From positions 143,778,756 to 143,842,755 of the forward strand of contig NC_068939.1 of NCBI RefSeq assembly GCF_016801865.2: a stretch of DNA of 64,000 bases, in the 5' to 3' direction. This document shows positions 11,261-23,699 of the stretch, piece after piece; positions within the stretch are counted from its first letter, which is position 1, and each line of letters begins with the position of its first letter. The notes under the pieces are model-generated. The model saw only the letters and a program-made list of their open reading frames with translations, was not told the origin of the DNA and made no database searches. Both the position numbers and the translations under genes were made by a program. The stretch comes from Culex pipiens pallens (taxonomy: Eukaryota > Arthropoda > Insecta > Diptera > Culicidae).

Positions 11261-12208
11261 CGTGACAACTGTTCCCATCAAGCAGTACTGGGTCAGCTGG
11301 ACGAAAAATATGGTGATCAAGAAGTAGGCCTGCGGGAAGCTGCTCTTGAAGATCACAATAATGTTCGTGATCATGCCCAAAATGATCGACGCCACCTTGA
11401 GCAGCATTACAATGTTGTTGTGATCTTCCAGCAAACTTTCGTACTCCAGCAGCGTTTGATGCACTTTGTACAGTAAATTGCATTTCTCCTCAATCATTTT
11501 CTCGTCCCGTTTCGGTTGTTCCAGGAGGTCATTCAGCTGTTGAACTTCGCCCTCAATTGCATTGGCGTACGCGGCGATCGGAATGACAAACGCCAAGAAC
11601 ATGCAATCGATCGATACGAATCCGCAGGCCGCAATCAGGAGCATCATCAGGTGGGACACGTAATTCGCCACGAATCCTTCGACGGTGGTTTCGTCGACCA
11701 GGGGCATGAACAGTGGAACGGCCAGAATTCGTTCTCCCAGAATCATCCAGACGCAGATCGGCATAACATCCAGAAAGATCACCGTCGTTAAATACATCGC
11801 ATACATCAGCTTCTGTAGATTTGTGGCAATTTTCAGCGATTTGTACAGCACCAGGTTGTTGTTCTTATTTTCATTCAAAAGTTCGAAAATTTCCTTCGAT
11901 TTCACGTACAGATTGTAATAGTCCTGTGGTCTGGCGATGCGGACAATGATTTTGTGCATGCCTTGGACTTGCAACATTCCGAACGGGAGCACCTGAAAGA
12001 ACTCGATGATGTTCGAAGTTCGGCCCCTCAAAGTGCACCCAAGGATGAAAAGCGATCCGGCGATGACGAAGAACGTCAAAGCCGTACGCCAGTTGGGACG
12101 CCACTCGGCATTGAGCACGTTGAATCCGATCAGGTTGACCGTGCGTGAAGTGTTGTGGAACATGGTGGCAAATTCCGTCGCGGCGGACACTTCGGATTCT
12201 TTGACCAT
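11261..12208 (-). CDS. Odorant receptor (7tm_6 family), exon 1
   Basis: Residues 1-316 of an insect odorant receptor, a seven-helix, inverted-topology ligand-gated channel subunit that works with Orco in sensory-neuron dendrites. The ATG at 12208 has a good context (TTCAACATGG) and follows an in-frame TGA with no other Met. Hydrophobic segments include residues near 42-60 (ALTFFVIAGSLFILG), a helix with YLTTVIFLDVMPICVWMIL, a pair in SHLMMLLIAACGF and CMFLAFVIPIAAYA, and VASIILGMITNIIVIF and QAYFLITIFFVQLTQYCLMG near the end. The long cytosolic loop EGEVQQLNDLLEQPKRDEKM sits between the later helices. The donor ACG|GTTAAG (GT at 11260-11259) leaves phase 0. The gene lies inside the 26.9 kb CapaR intron on the same strand. 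The exact family member cannot be named from sequence alone. Confidence 0.93.
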
Positions 12209-12938
12209 GTTGAATGGAGTCGCACGTAGAACTAATCAAGTTGTTAGTAACTCGTAAATATAAGTATCTCGCCTGAGAATTTATTCTTGAGCGTCGTTTC
12301 AGACAAAGGAGTACACAAACTATAAGGGAAGGTGATAATACTACCAGTTCGAAAACATTTTACAACCATCAAAAGCAGCACCACCTGTTGGACATCAAAT
12401 GAAATTTAGATATTAAAGATGTATGATTTTACACACGTGCCGGCTGCATAGTGGTTACTTTCTTCTCCCTCGCACCTTAACATTAAATATTCAGTTTTCA
12501 AGATGATTTTTCACATTTGTTGTGAGCCAAACATTTGAATAGTCATCGCTAGTGTGCTATCTTATCCTATCTTTTTACAGCAGACTTGTCACAAGATAGC
12601 ATCCATCTACGTGGGTAACTCACTTGAAGCAAATGAATAATTATTTTTCAAATTTTACTTAGATATCTACAATTTTATCATATTTTTAAATATGTTTTAA
12701 AACAGTTTATTAATTTTGTTAGTTTAAAAGTGACAATCATAAAAAAATTAAAAAAATTACTTGACATATTTTTTTCGCTTTGGTCTTATTAAATGTAGTG
12801 GATCAACAAAGACATCTTTAGATATTGTTCAGAAAAATCTGGGAATTTTGACAATTATTTGAAGAAAAAAAAATCAACAAACATTGAAAACAGTAATGAC
12901 CTCATAGATGTAACATTGAATTCTCTTTAGTAAAGAGC
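12209..12938. other. Upstream region of the odorant receptor
   Basis: Unique-looking AT-rich sequence immediately 5' of the odorant receptor. It should contain its promoter, but no TATA box or initiator stands out. No gene or clear repeat seen. Confidence 0.4.
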
Positions 12939-13004
12939 AAAGTGGGGCTAGACGACCATACGAAATTGTTCATCTTACTCCATGTAGTCGTCTTGCCCCA
13001 CTTT
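12939..13004. mobile_element. Small hairpin repeat
   Basis: Inverted repeat with arms AAAGTGGGGCTAGACGACCA and the complement TAGTCGTCTTGCCCCACTTT around a short loop, 66 bases in total. It resembles a miniature hairpin MITE. It lies 0.7 kb upstream of the odorant receptor. Confidence 0.5.
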
Positions 13005-14855
13005 CCATTAAATCATTAAAAAGCTTTTATTAATTATTTTTTTTTGGTTGATGATGTTTTCCATCCAGTCTCACTACCGTTTGTGCATCAATTGAGTTTA
13101 AAAACTAACTTTAAAAAAATCTTAGCTGGCACAACCACAAGATTGCAAAACTTAACTGTTAGCGATGAAGCAGGCAAATATGGAATATTAATTAGCATCA
13201 AAGAAAAAAATCTCCCACTCCTTCACTTCTCCCACTCCTTCACTTCTTTCAATTAACGAAGCCAACCTAATTCCCATTAATCACCACTCGTTCCAGTGAG
13301 TTCGTTGCAATGCACCATTTCAACAGGCCTGCCCTAGTAATCGTGACTTTGTAAGTGGCCTCGCTTCCGGTCGTCCAGGACACGAACACGTGTACGTACA
13401 CGAAATGGGCCAAAAAGATGAAACAAGTTCACGCGTGTGGAGTTCTTTGAACATTATCTCTTGCCCCGATAATGAGCGACCATCAATTAATATTATCGGA
13501 CTCCGTGTGCCATGTGTCACGCGGGGTCCTTTGGGATGGATGTCACGTCCAGCAATGAAAATGGAACGTTACCGATTTGTGTAATTATATCACTGATGGC
13601 GTGCTGGATTGTTTACTGCATATTGAGTGGGCGTTTGGGGCTGGAAGATGGTAAGATAAAGTTTTGACGGCCATATACAAAAAAAAGTATCAGAACGTGG
13701 TAGATGTCAATGAAGAAGACTTCCAATTTAACGAAAATTAAAGCTTTTACGATCGAATTCAAATGTATCACATAAACTGTCTATTTGTCACAATTTTGTC
13801 ACATTCGCATAAAACCAAACATCAATAACTTAAAAGCACCACGAAGGACTCTCGCAACTTCCTGACAATGTCGTTTCCCGTTACCATTTAATGGAATTTC
13901 CGACAGTCAGACCGGACAATAAAAACCATTGACCGTCACTAACAGCCGAAACAAATCAAGGTTCCAGCTTTCTTTTGAAGGAATCCGGTTCGGTGGTCTG
14001 GTCTCAACAACAAAAAAGAACCAACAAAGAGGCAAAATCCCTGCTTCTGGGAAGCAGTTGTTTGGGATTTCCTTTCTTGATTTTTGGCTATGCAAAAAAT
14101 AATAGAGGGAAAACATGGTTTCTTCTCCGGTGAAACTCGATACCTCGAATAGACTAGACCGGGAGCATTTTTTTCTCTACCTCAGAGTATCGTAAGAGGT
14201 TTGGTCCTGTGCTATTGTTTACTTTCCAAGCAAAACGGTTCAACACCCCGATGTCAGATCTGTTTTGCGCTTTTTACCGGTACATTTTGTGTCATGTTCA
14301 ACATTGATTGTTTGCTCAGCAAAATTGTTAAAAAAAGTGTTGTGTCAAAGATGCTTCTATCACATACAATGCGTCGGCTTCTCGACAAATCAAAAGGCAT
14401 TCGTTACGAATAGGCTTCGCAAAAATTCTTTTGTACATTAAAGGAAAAACCTTTCTGATAAATCATGAACTATGATTGTCAATCAAACTAAAAAATGACA
14501 CCTAAGCTGAATTTTAAAACTGAATTTCCTGGAATTGTTAAACAAATGATACACTAAGATTAGCTAACCGTTTTAAAAATACTGAATAAAATATCACTTT
14601 TTTGAGTAACTTGAATTACCTTCAACGTTCTAAAGAATTATTTTTTTTTAAATGGTTTAGACATAACTAAAAAACGATCCATAAACAGTATAAAAAATGA
14701 ATTTGAAAGATGTAAAATTAAAATCTTTAATATTACCTGTTATAAGTTGTATTACTACCACAATTTAAACTGACAAATTGTATTATAACGGAAAAGTGAT
14801 AAATTTACGCATTTTCAGAGGGAAAATTACACATTTTTTTCTGGCAAAAAGGCTG
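13005..14855. other. CapaR intron 2, mostly unique DNA
   Basis: No coding sequence or RNA gene recognised. 13250-14160 is relatively GC-rich and looks single-copy. 14400-14850 is AT-rich. Confidence 0.4.
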
Positions 14856-14857
14856 TA

Positions 14858-15290
14858 CCGTAAACCAGGGTGTCATTGATAGGATTTCAATTTATTATTG
14901 GTATATTTCTATCTAGTAAGGGTTGTCTCAAGATTATTATTTTTAAAACATGTACTGGGGTAGGCCACACAAGCTCCATGCACTGTTTTAGGAAAAAAAA
15001 GATTTTTCAACAGTGTTTAATAAATGTTGCGTTGAAAATTCTTATTTTGAATTCTGGGGTGACTTTGTCACATAAAGTATTTTTGGTTAAAATCAGATTT
15101 AAGGCGTTAAAATTTGATTTTTACGTCAAATGTACCATGGCTAAGGTTGATGATATAGTTTTCAAGAAAAAGTAATGTTTATATTTAGTTTACTAAGTTT
15201 ATAAGCTTTTAACAATAAACATGTAAGTTTACGGTAAAATTAGTGTAAAGTTAAAATTTTTAAAAAATGTCGTTGAAACAAGTACTTATT
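14858..15290. mobile_element. Truncated copy of the 4172-6908 parent element
   Basis: Begins CCGTAAACCAGGGTGTCATT after a TA and follows the inverse orientation of the 6450-6908 segment, including ACATGTACTGGGGTAGGCCA. The far end is lost, so it is a one-ended fragment. Confidence 0.6.
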
Positions 15291-15923
15291 TCTGATGAAT
15301 ATTACCACGATTTTTTTTATCGATTATTTTTCCAAGTGAAATTATGTGGACAGATGTTTTTTTTCTATAGATCCCGTAATATAATAAAGGTATCATTTTA
15401 CCAAATCGTTTCATAAGTATAAATTAACTGAATAAAATGTCCCATCCCAAGTAACAATTTCAGTTTTGTAATAGTCTCAAAGAGTTTCTGTAGAATTCTT
15501 AAGAAATTTCAAATGAATTGCTTTATGGTCCTACATGCTGAGTTAAATACCAGTTAAATCAACATTAAAGCCTAAATGGACCATTTTAGGAGGTTATCAA
15601 TAGTATTTTTGAAGAACATGTTAAAACTTACCAATTTTAATGTGTGCTTTATAAATACATTATAGAGCTCTTCAAAACAAGATTAGGTTTTCTTGAAAAC
15701 TGCAATTATTTTTGAATGCTATATACCAGAGCATGAAGTATTTATTTATTTGTTTTACAGTAAAACCAAAAGGTTGTATATCAGAGAGAATGACATACAA
15801 ATTTACTTGATTGAAATGAATTATTCTTACACGCAAATACAATAGTTGATGGTAGATGATAATAATTTGGCAATAGTGCATACTTTTTTTTTAAATTGAG
15901 ACTGGTGGGACAACTATGCATTA

Positions 15924-16297
15924 GAGCTGGGACTTCGGATATCCGGATAAATTGCAGCATTGAAAATTCTATTAGAAAATGAACTAACTCATACATGCCA
16001 GCTTTGTCTCACGACTGTGGGGCGACAAAATAATAAAATAATTTTACAGGTTTTCAAAAGACCATTAATTTTGTTTTACATGATTTATGGTCGAATACTA
16101 TTATCCGAAAAACTATCCGATCCGTTACATTTTTATTCTTAAATCTATTTTGGGTTCCTCAAATATTTTTATCCAAATAATTTTCAGTTCTGATACGATT
16201 TTCGTACATCTCTTTTGATTTGGTTTGATTGAAAAGATGATATCTGATTTTATATAGAAAAAAATGAAAATTATCCGATTATCTGAAGCCCCAGCTC
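15924..16297. mobile_element. TA-flanked inverted-repeat MITE, 374 bp
   Basis: Ends GAGCTGGGACTTCGGATA and, on the right, the complement GAGCTGGGGCTTCAGATA, flanked by TA (15922-15923, 16298-16299). ATCCGGATAA and TTATCCGA motifs recur inside. Non-coding, Tc1/mariner-type by target duplication. Confidence 0.65.
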
Positions 16298-16309
16298 TAC
16301 AATGCATCT

Positions 16310-18700
16310 ATGACAACTATAATAAAACAAAAATACCTTTTTGCTCATTTGCTTCAAAACACACTTTTCTAGACATCGTTTGTATTGGTGCTTAAATTTG
16401 AAATTATAAAAAAAAGCTATGCAAAAAGGAAAAAAATAAGAGGAATAATCTAATACAAAAATATAACTGGAAAAGTTTGCATCGCTCTCACATGATTTAA
16501 AATGGCCAACAAAGAGTGCACTCGAGCGCAGACATCGCCATCAAACGTGTAATCAAATTGAAGGATTCATCTGAAACGGCATCACATTAAGTCTCGTTTT
16601 CAATCCCATACGAGAGATTGACATCTTGACTGAACGAAATTTCAGAAGACGGCTTCGCCTACGGAATGATTCCATACAAGGCACTTTTTATCTGGTCGTA
16701 GTTGTGCTTTCTTGACACATTATGGATTCAGAATACTTTTTAAATGTATCGTTTGACAATGTTTTTTTTTTATTTAAAAAAAACATTATTGGCATCAATT
16801 ATTTTGCCTTCAAAAATAAACTTCTCTGCAGATATGCATTTATTCAATCTGGTTCAACCTGCATTGCATCCAATTCAGTCGATTTAGTTACAAGTAATGT
16901 AGAAAAACGAAAAAATCTCGTTATTCCACTGTGTTGGAAGGGGTTAATTTCACACACCAAACATAAATAAAAGGCGACAAGAAAGCATGAAACCAACAGA
17001 CAATCTGTTGAATTCAAGCAATTGTTTTTTTTCAGTTTGGAACTGTGTATTTGCACGCAATTGTACTTTCCATATTTTACTTGCCTCAAGGATTGCGACT
17101 TACACACTCCGAATCCAAATGGAACCGTCAGCTAAATGTCATTATTTATGCAAACGACTTGACGGCGCTACAACAAAGAGCAAAAAAGAGACAATTTTCC
17201 ATCATCTCCAACGAATATTAAAAGTTGAAAAATATGAGGAAAACAGAGTAAAGACAATCGCCGACAGCGTTAACATTTACTACACAAAAATGAATATTGA
17301 TAAGCCCTTTTTGCAGAAGTCGAGGGGGTTGGAGATCCTACGCTCTGGTCGTTAAAAGCATTCACAGATTTCCTTGCCACAATTCCCACGGGAAATTTGC
17401 CCAAATTAGAATAATTGAATCACTTGATGCCGTGGTTTCTGTGAAATTTGAGCTGACCTCAGTTCCGGAGGGGAAATGTAGATAGCCAGAATGTGTGTGT
17501 GCTTTTTGTTTCGAAATTTAATAGCAAAACTTTTGGGATGAATTCTGATTGAAATCTTAATTTTCATTAGCAAATTGAAATTGGCCTAACCTTCTATCTT
17601 TTCTGGGCAGGATCCTGTCATTGTATCGACATCTATTTAGAAAGAGTGGATTTTTTTATTTTGATTTAAACAATTTTCTTAGAAAAAAATCTGAAATCAC
17701 AATTAAACCGGCTGTGTCTCAGATTTTCTGATACTTGGACTTTTCAGTCATAAAATGAAAAAAAATTGAGGAATATCCTCTTTTTCAAGTGATTTGCTCA
17801 AACACAAATCTGCAGTTTATTCTTCAGAGGGGAAAATCTCGAACACTGCAACAGCGATTCGCTATGGCCATTTTTTTATGTCCCCATGTTCAAAAGAGCA
17901 ACTTTTTCCAATGAAACTTAACTATTGTTTTTAAATTTTCTGTATTTGTTGTATTTTATCGGACATAATCTTGTTTTTTTATTCTCATGGTATTAGGCTT
18001 ATAATACAACCTTAGTTTTGCATAATCGCAGTTTTTCATATTAACAAAAAATCAGTAAATAAGTCAAATTATCAAACTTTTTATTTAATAAAAGGAGTTT
18101 TTCCTTTCAATGTTATTCAGCATCAAAAATTGGTTGAAAAATGTAAGGGTTGGGATGATTTAAAGGGTAAAAGATTTAGTAAACATACATCAAAATCGTG
18201 GATTGTCCATTTTTACAAAATATAGTAAAAATTCTTCAAATCATAATCAAATTCAAACTTGGCAAAATTGAAACTTCAGATGATTTAGTTTAAACTGTGT
18301 AGTATAGTGTTCAAATCTTCAATAGTTCAATGTTTTTTTTTTAAATCAATTTTGAGTTTCAGAATCAGAAATGAGAAATTATAAATTTGAATTTTTCAAC
18401 TAAGTAATAACAAAGATCCACCGAAAACTCCTCATTAAAACCCGAAATAGATTTTATTGTTCATTTGAATAAAACTTTGTGTTTGGCTTTTCCATGACAA
18501 AAAAAAGGATTTTGCAACATTGATTTGTCCATAAAATCCTCCATATAAATATTTGAAATGCTTTTTCTTGAAGGGGATTCAATGTCTTAGGCAGAAATTG
18601 CTCCAAAAATAATTTTCTGAATTCCAATTCTTTGGAATGCTTTTTTTTTTCATTTGTTCAATATTCAAAGACAAATAGAGGCAAAATTAAAAAAAAAAAA
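16310..18700. other. CapaR intron 2, no gene seen
   Basis: AT-rich DNA. 16480-17500 appears unique; the remainder is homopolymer-rich and probably decayed repeats. The open frames present are short and without recognisable domains. Confidence 0.4.
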
Positions 18701-18717
18701 AAACAAAAATATACTTA

Positions 18718-19181
18718 GGCCGTTGCAAATATTTTTCAAAGTTTATGTCGCCCCCCCTTAAAAATTGGTCTGAAAAATCAGGGGGCAAAAAAAATATTTT
18801 TCCAAAAAACTTCAAAATTTCCATGAAAACAGAAGCAATATCAACTGAAAACAATCTAAAATGCATTTTTCTGCATTGATAATCATATTTAGCATGTTTC
18901 AACTTGTTTAAAAATGTTTTTAATTTTGATAAAATTCCAATGTACAGCACCGCAAAAAAATTATTTTTCGCAAAAAATAAAGTTTTCGTCAATACTTAGA
19001 TATTTTGGAAACTTATGATGGCAAAACAACTATAATGCAATTTAAAACACTTTTATCATTAAAATGTTGAAACTATGGCTCGTAATTGAAATTTTTGTAC
19101 TTTTTTATTTTTTTGCCCCCCCCCCCCACGACTTTGGCCAGAGTCGAGGGACATAAGCTTCAAAAAATATTTGCAACGGCC
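18718..19181. mobile_element. 464-bp inverted-repeat element with TTA duplication
   Basis: Ends GGCCGTTGCAAATATTTTT and its complement AAAAATATTTGCAACGGCC, directly flanked by TTA on each side (18715-18717, 19182-19184). A 3-bp TTA duplication is typical of PIF/Harbinger-type elements. It carries a poly-C run next to the right arm (19116-19127) and no transposase. Confidence 0.75.
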
Positions 19182-19184
19182 TTA

Positions 19185-21730
19185 TCCAGCAATTCCCCAC
19201 GAAAACAGCATGATTCGAAAAAAATGGTGCTATGTCTGAAAATATTTATATCGGATTCTTCGGAAAATTTAACATAACATATCAAAACATGGCGAAGTAA
19301 TGTTTATAATATGTTGAATTACGATTTTTTGAAAATAAAAACTGTGATTTTCAGCGAGCCGCGTGCGAAATCGAGAAAATGTAAATGAAAGTGGCGTCTT
19401 TCAATTACAAAAACTTTGGTACCCAAACATGTATAGGTCATTGCTTAAATTTTAAAGTAATCGCAGTTTCAGTGAACTGATTTCATCCCGTTTTCGTCAT
19501 TTTCTCGATTCTGTGCGCGGCACGCCGAAAATCCCAGTTTTAATTTTCAAATAATCTTATATATATATTTATTGAAAACATAACTTAATTAAATAAATAA
19601 AAATTAAAATTCCATTACATATGCAAATTTCGTAGAGAATAGCAAAGATATCGGTTAAGGAAGTCATAAAATATGCAAGCGTAACCTAAATAGATTTAAT
19701 CAAAACTTTAGAACACATAATTTCAAAAGCCTGGCAGTCTCTATTTTCCAAAACATCGTTTACTCTCCTCGGGGGTTGATCTTCGCCCAATTTTATGAAT
19801 TTTTCATCTCTTTTGGAGCGCAGCTCCAACAAGTAGAGAAAAATGAATTTTAAAGAGAGGCCAAACACATTTTCGCCTTTTTGGAGTTTATCTGCCTGTT
19901 TAGCATAAGTACACACTGGGAACTCTGCAGCGATAACAAAGTTGGCTTCTAGTTCGTGCTGGGAAAGAAGAAGTTAAGCCTGATGTGTGACAAAGTGAAG
20001 TAAGTGGCCAAAGTTTTACCAATATGTTATTTTATATTCGGAATCCATTTGACGTCAAACGTCAACATGTTTTTCTAACCAGAAACGTAAACTCACTTTA
20101 TTTAACTCTGTCGTTTACGTGACTTTGTAAAACACAGGCAAGGAAGTAAATCTAAGTTTGGTTCAAAAATGCACGGTCGCAAACGAAATGTGAGCTGGAA
20201 TTTTGGAGGGGTTTTCCAAACCCTAAAAAAGATGGTGAGCTTTTACGTCTGACACGCACCGAGCAAAAAGGAAAAATATTCTAGCGAAGTAAACACTCGG
20301 AAACATTCCGCACCAAATCTATTTTCCGCTACAACCACTAGGGTAGGTGGTGATAGTTTGGGAACGTCGAGTGACAAATAAAGTTCGTTTGATGCTCATT
20401 GACCAAGCTTGGACCCTTTACCCTACAGTTGAAAAACTACTGGGACCGATTTCCAAGCGTAAAGTGAGAAAACTTTCTTCCAAAGACGCTTTTCTTCGCT
20501 TGACTATTTTCCTGGGAAAAATTTTATGTTTCTTAGAAATGTTCCGTCTTGCAAACAGTCCTCCCCTCAACTCTTAGGAAGTGTCCAACGAAGGACTCTT
20601 CCGGGCGAGATAAAGTGTGTTTTTCTGCGCTCGGAAAATGTTCGCGAAAAAGCAAAGAATCACCCGTGCCACGTTCCCCGTGCACACGTGTTGATGATGG
20701 AATTTAATTCTTCATGTCACAATTTGTACCCGCTCGGGATGCCCTTGTCTAACGCTCGAGCGATTTCTTATCTCCTGCAGATGACGGTGGTGTTTTTGGG
20801 TTTACGCCTCTGGGAAAAATGTGGAACCGATGTGTAATCCAACGTGTCTTATCATACAACTTGAAACAATTGGATGAACAAGAAACATTGGCAATTTTCG
20901 AAACAAAACATGTACTGAGGTTATGTCGACCAAAGTGACTCAAAGTGACGGCCTCGAAGGACGCGCCATTCCATTGTCACCTCTGTTGACCGTGTGTGCG
21001 CACAATGGATGAATAATTAATTGTCCCTGAATAACTGTGTGCTTTCTGCCTGACGGAAAAGATGGGAAATTCTTGTGAAGGCCCCAAAGCAGTTTACGTC
21101 TGAGAATGTTCATAGCAGTGGATTAGCTTGAATGTTGTCTGACGTACTGAAATTCTAAGTAGTTTAACAAGTCATTCCAAGACTTCAATTGAATTCTCAT
21201 CGAAGAAGGACGAAATCATCATCTCTTCAGAACCAATTAAAGCATATCCAAGAAAGCATTCTTCCGAAGGAATGTTTTCGGAATATTCAATCGAAGTTGG
21301 GCTTTGAACCAAAATCATTAACGAAGGATGGCCACAACGGAGGAACCCATGAAAATTAAATTCAAATTTAGTGTCAGCTGTTTACGTGCCATGTGATAAT
21401 TTAATTGAGGAAACAGACGGCGTTGAATGAAAAATAACGTTTATTGGTTAGGCAAATAATATTTGAAAATTTTACGATGCAATTTCATATTCTTAAAAGA
21501 TCAGATTCTCAAGATCGAAAATTATGTTATGATGTAAAATTTATTATAGCAAGTTTAAATAAATTATTTATTTTGTAATAAAATAACACTGAAATTTTTA
21601 TTGCAGGGATTTAAAATATTATTAAATCTAATAAAAATTTCGAGAAAAAGCTTTTAAACTGTAATACAAATAGCGATTGCCACATTCACAGCAAAAAATG
21701 TAGTATTTAAGTTGCGTGTAAAAGGAATGG
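19185..21730. other. CapaR intron 2, mainly unique DNA
   Basis: Includes a GC-richer stretch at 20130-21130. No gene, RNA or repeat recognised. 19320-19560 has mirrored phrases (TCGAGAAAATG and CATTTTCTCGA), suggesting the arms of a decayed fold-back. Confidence 0.4.
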
Positions 21731-21745
21731 TTGTAAAAAATGTTT

Positions 21746-21950
21746 GCCTGTGTGGATCAATCGGACCGCGCGCTGGACTCACAATCCGGAGTCGCCGGTT
21801 CGAATCCCGAGGCGAACGCAAAAAATTCTAAGTGTTAATATAGGTTTTCGGTGCCCTCTCCCCGTGCCATACCTTCATACTTAGGAGACCCGGGAGGCGG
21901 AGTCTTGTCGCAAAAAGAACGATACACGCCTGTGGTTACTTCGATTCCGT
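21746..21950 (+). mobile_element. tRNA-derived SINE with 15-bp target duplication
   Basis: Flanked by the identical 15-mer TTGTAAAAAATGTTT (21731-21745 and 21951-21965). The head has an A-box TGGATCAATCGG and a B-box GGTTCGAATCC, with a tRNA-like anticodon arm between them (CTGGACTCACAATCCGG). The tail continues about 130 bases beyond the tRNA-like part. The intact duplication implies a recent insertion. Confidence 0.85.
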
Positions 21951-22076
21951 TTGTAAAAAATGTTTACATTATGTTATATAATTTTATGTAATATTACACC
22001 CAGAAATATGCTGCTATCAGTATTGGAAACCTTCTTAACCAAAATATCAAGCTCATAATGGCGTTTATCTTGTCCA

Positions 22077-22165
22077 CTCTTCATCGCCCTGATGGCAGAG
22101 CGGGCTAGGGCGCCAATATTCTTTGCGAGTACGGGGTTTGAATCTCGTTGATTGCAACTTTATTT
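22077..22165 (+). mobile_element. tRNA-related SINE fragment or tRNA pseudogene
   Basis: Has an A-box-like TGGCAGAGCGG and a B-box-like GGTTTGAATCT with plausible spacing. The acceptor stem does not pair, so this is not a functional tRNA. Confidence 0.5.
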
Positions 22166-22199
22166 GTTTGTAGAAAAACTGCAGATGAAGTGAGTAATT

Positions 22200-23150
22200 T
22201 TAAATGACTTTTGTCACAAAGGTGATTTTGCATGCGATTTTACCCTTGGGTTTTTATACTGTGTTGATGATTTTTCAATATTTTTCTCTACTTCAATGGA
22301 ATTTTCAGTTCTTTCTAATATCTTCTTAAATTATTTAATTCTATATCCTAATCGCCTCTTCCAACCCAGGTCTTGTGATATCGACGTGGAGAATTTTGAC
22401 TGCTACAGGAACGTTTGATATTATTTGAACATTGAAAATAATTCAATCCATTTGAAAACATAAATCTGAGCATTCTTCTTTATTTTGTTACGTAAATTTT
22501 AATAATAATTTGTTTAAAAACTTGATAGTTGATACTTAAACACGGAGATTAAATATTGCTTTTTTAGTTCGACTGATTTTAATCTACTCCAATTCAGGAT
22601 TCGTAGCATTAAATTCATAGTGAATGTTGTAGCAATTTTGTTTTCTATTCAAATCTTCAAATAGTTTATGTCACGTTGTTATTTTTTAGCATTGATTTGT
22701 TTCTCTGTCCCGAGATATGGCCACTTAACTGCAGACGTGCATCCGCTCTAACTCCTCTTTTAAAGGAACTTGTTTGGCATTTGGCGTAGATGATTCCCAG
22801 TTTGTTGTGCCAGTGTTTAGAGTACACTAATTACGCTTATCTTTAAGGCTCCCGAAGGCCCTGAGAGGCTATATTATAAACCAAGTGAGATATAGGGAAA
22901 GAACCGTTAAGTGCACTCAAAGAGCTTTTAAGAAGTTCTTCTTGAGAGCTTATGAGAACAGTCACATGAAAATATACCTGAAGTCGGTTTTTCCAATGAA
23001 CCAATGTTTTCTACACATTATTCATGCTAAAAACAAGACGTTTTTAACTGGCAACAAGCAAAACAGTGCTTTAAACGTAAATGCCAACCAGAACAAGCTG
23101 AGTGCCGTTAAGAAGAGCTCTTAGTGCCGATGCATGTCTGCTTAACTGTA
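22200..23150. other. CapaR intron 2, no gene seen
   Basis: AT-rich DNA with no recognisable gene, RNA or repeat boundary. Confidence 0.35.
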
Positions 23151-23159
23151 TGAAAGCTA

Positions 23160-23697
23160 TTTTCGGATCCAACATCCGACCTATCATTGGATAGGTAAAT
23201 AAAAGATGTTTCAATCGAGTCTAAATGTTTGAAGATCTGGTAACCCTGTCTCAAGTTATGATCACTTAAGTGATATTTATGTACTTTTTAGGCCAGATCA
23301 TTTCGATTTATTTGCTTGTGTACCGAACACCAAGTTTTCTGTGTACTTGATTGTTTTCAAAGAGCTCATAATTTACATGGCATTTTTTAAATTCTATAAC
23401 AAAGAATAAAAAAAAAGTGAATTATTTCCGGATTTTGATGTAACTTATTCTAGAAGGTTTTTTTTAAATTTTTCCTTCTCTTGCCAAATTCATTGTTAGA
23501 ATATCCAATTACATCAAAATTAATTATAGTTCAAATCATAGTTGAAAGGAACTCCAAAACTCAATTAGGTTATAAGAAATACGGAATTGTAAATTGATTA
23601 TTTACAAATAAAATAAATTGAATTGAATTGATGTAACCCATTTTTAAGTAAGGAGTGAGGAAGTCACCAACCACATAGGTGGATTAAGTTAGTTTTT
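23160..23697 (+). mobile_element. Dispersed CCTTCCTCAC repeat, partial copy
   Basis: Starts within the family at GGATCCAACATCCGACC and ends with GTGAGGAAGTCACCAACCAC and ATAGGTGGATTAAGTTAG. It has lost its left end and has an AT-rich insertion in the middle (about 23290-23625). Confidence 0.6.
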
Positions 23698-23699
23698 AA

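Noticed and set aside
12209..12257. Additional upstream coding exon of the odorant receptor
   Set aside because: An in-frame TGA lies shortly upstream, no acceptor is present, and the protein is already full length.
21746..21825. Functional tRNA gene
   Set aside because: Has good internal promoter boxes but mismatched stems, and it lies within a 205-bp SINE bounded by 15-bp duplications.
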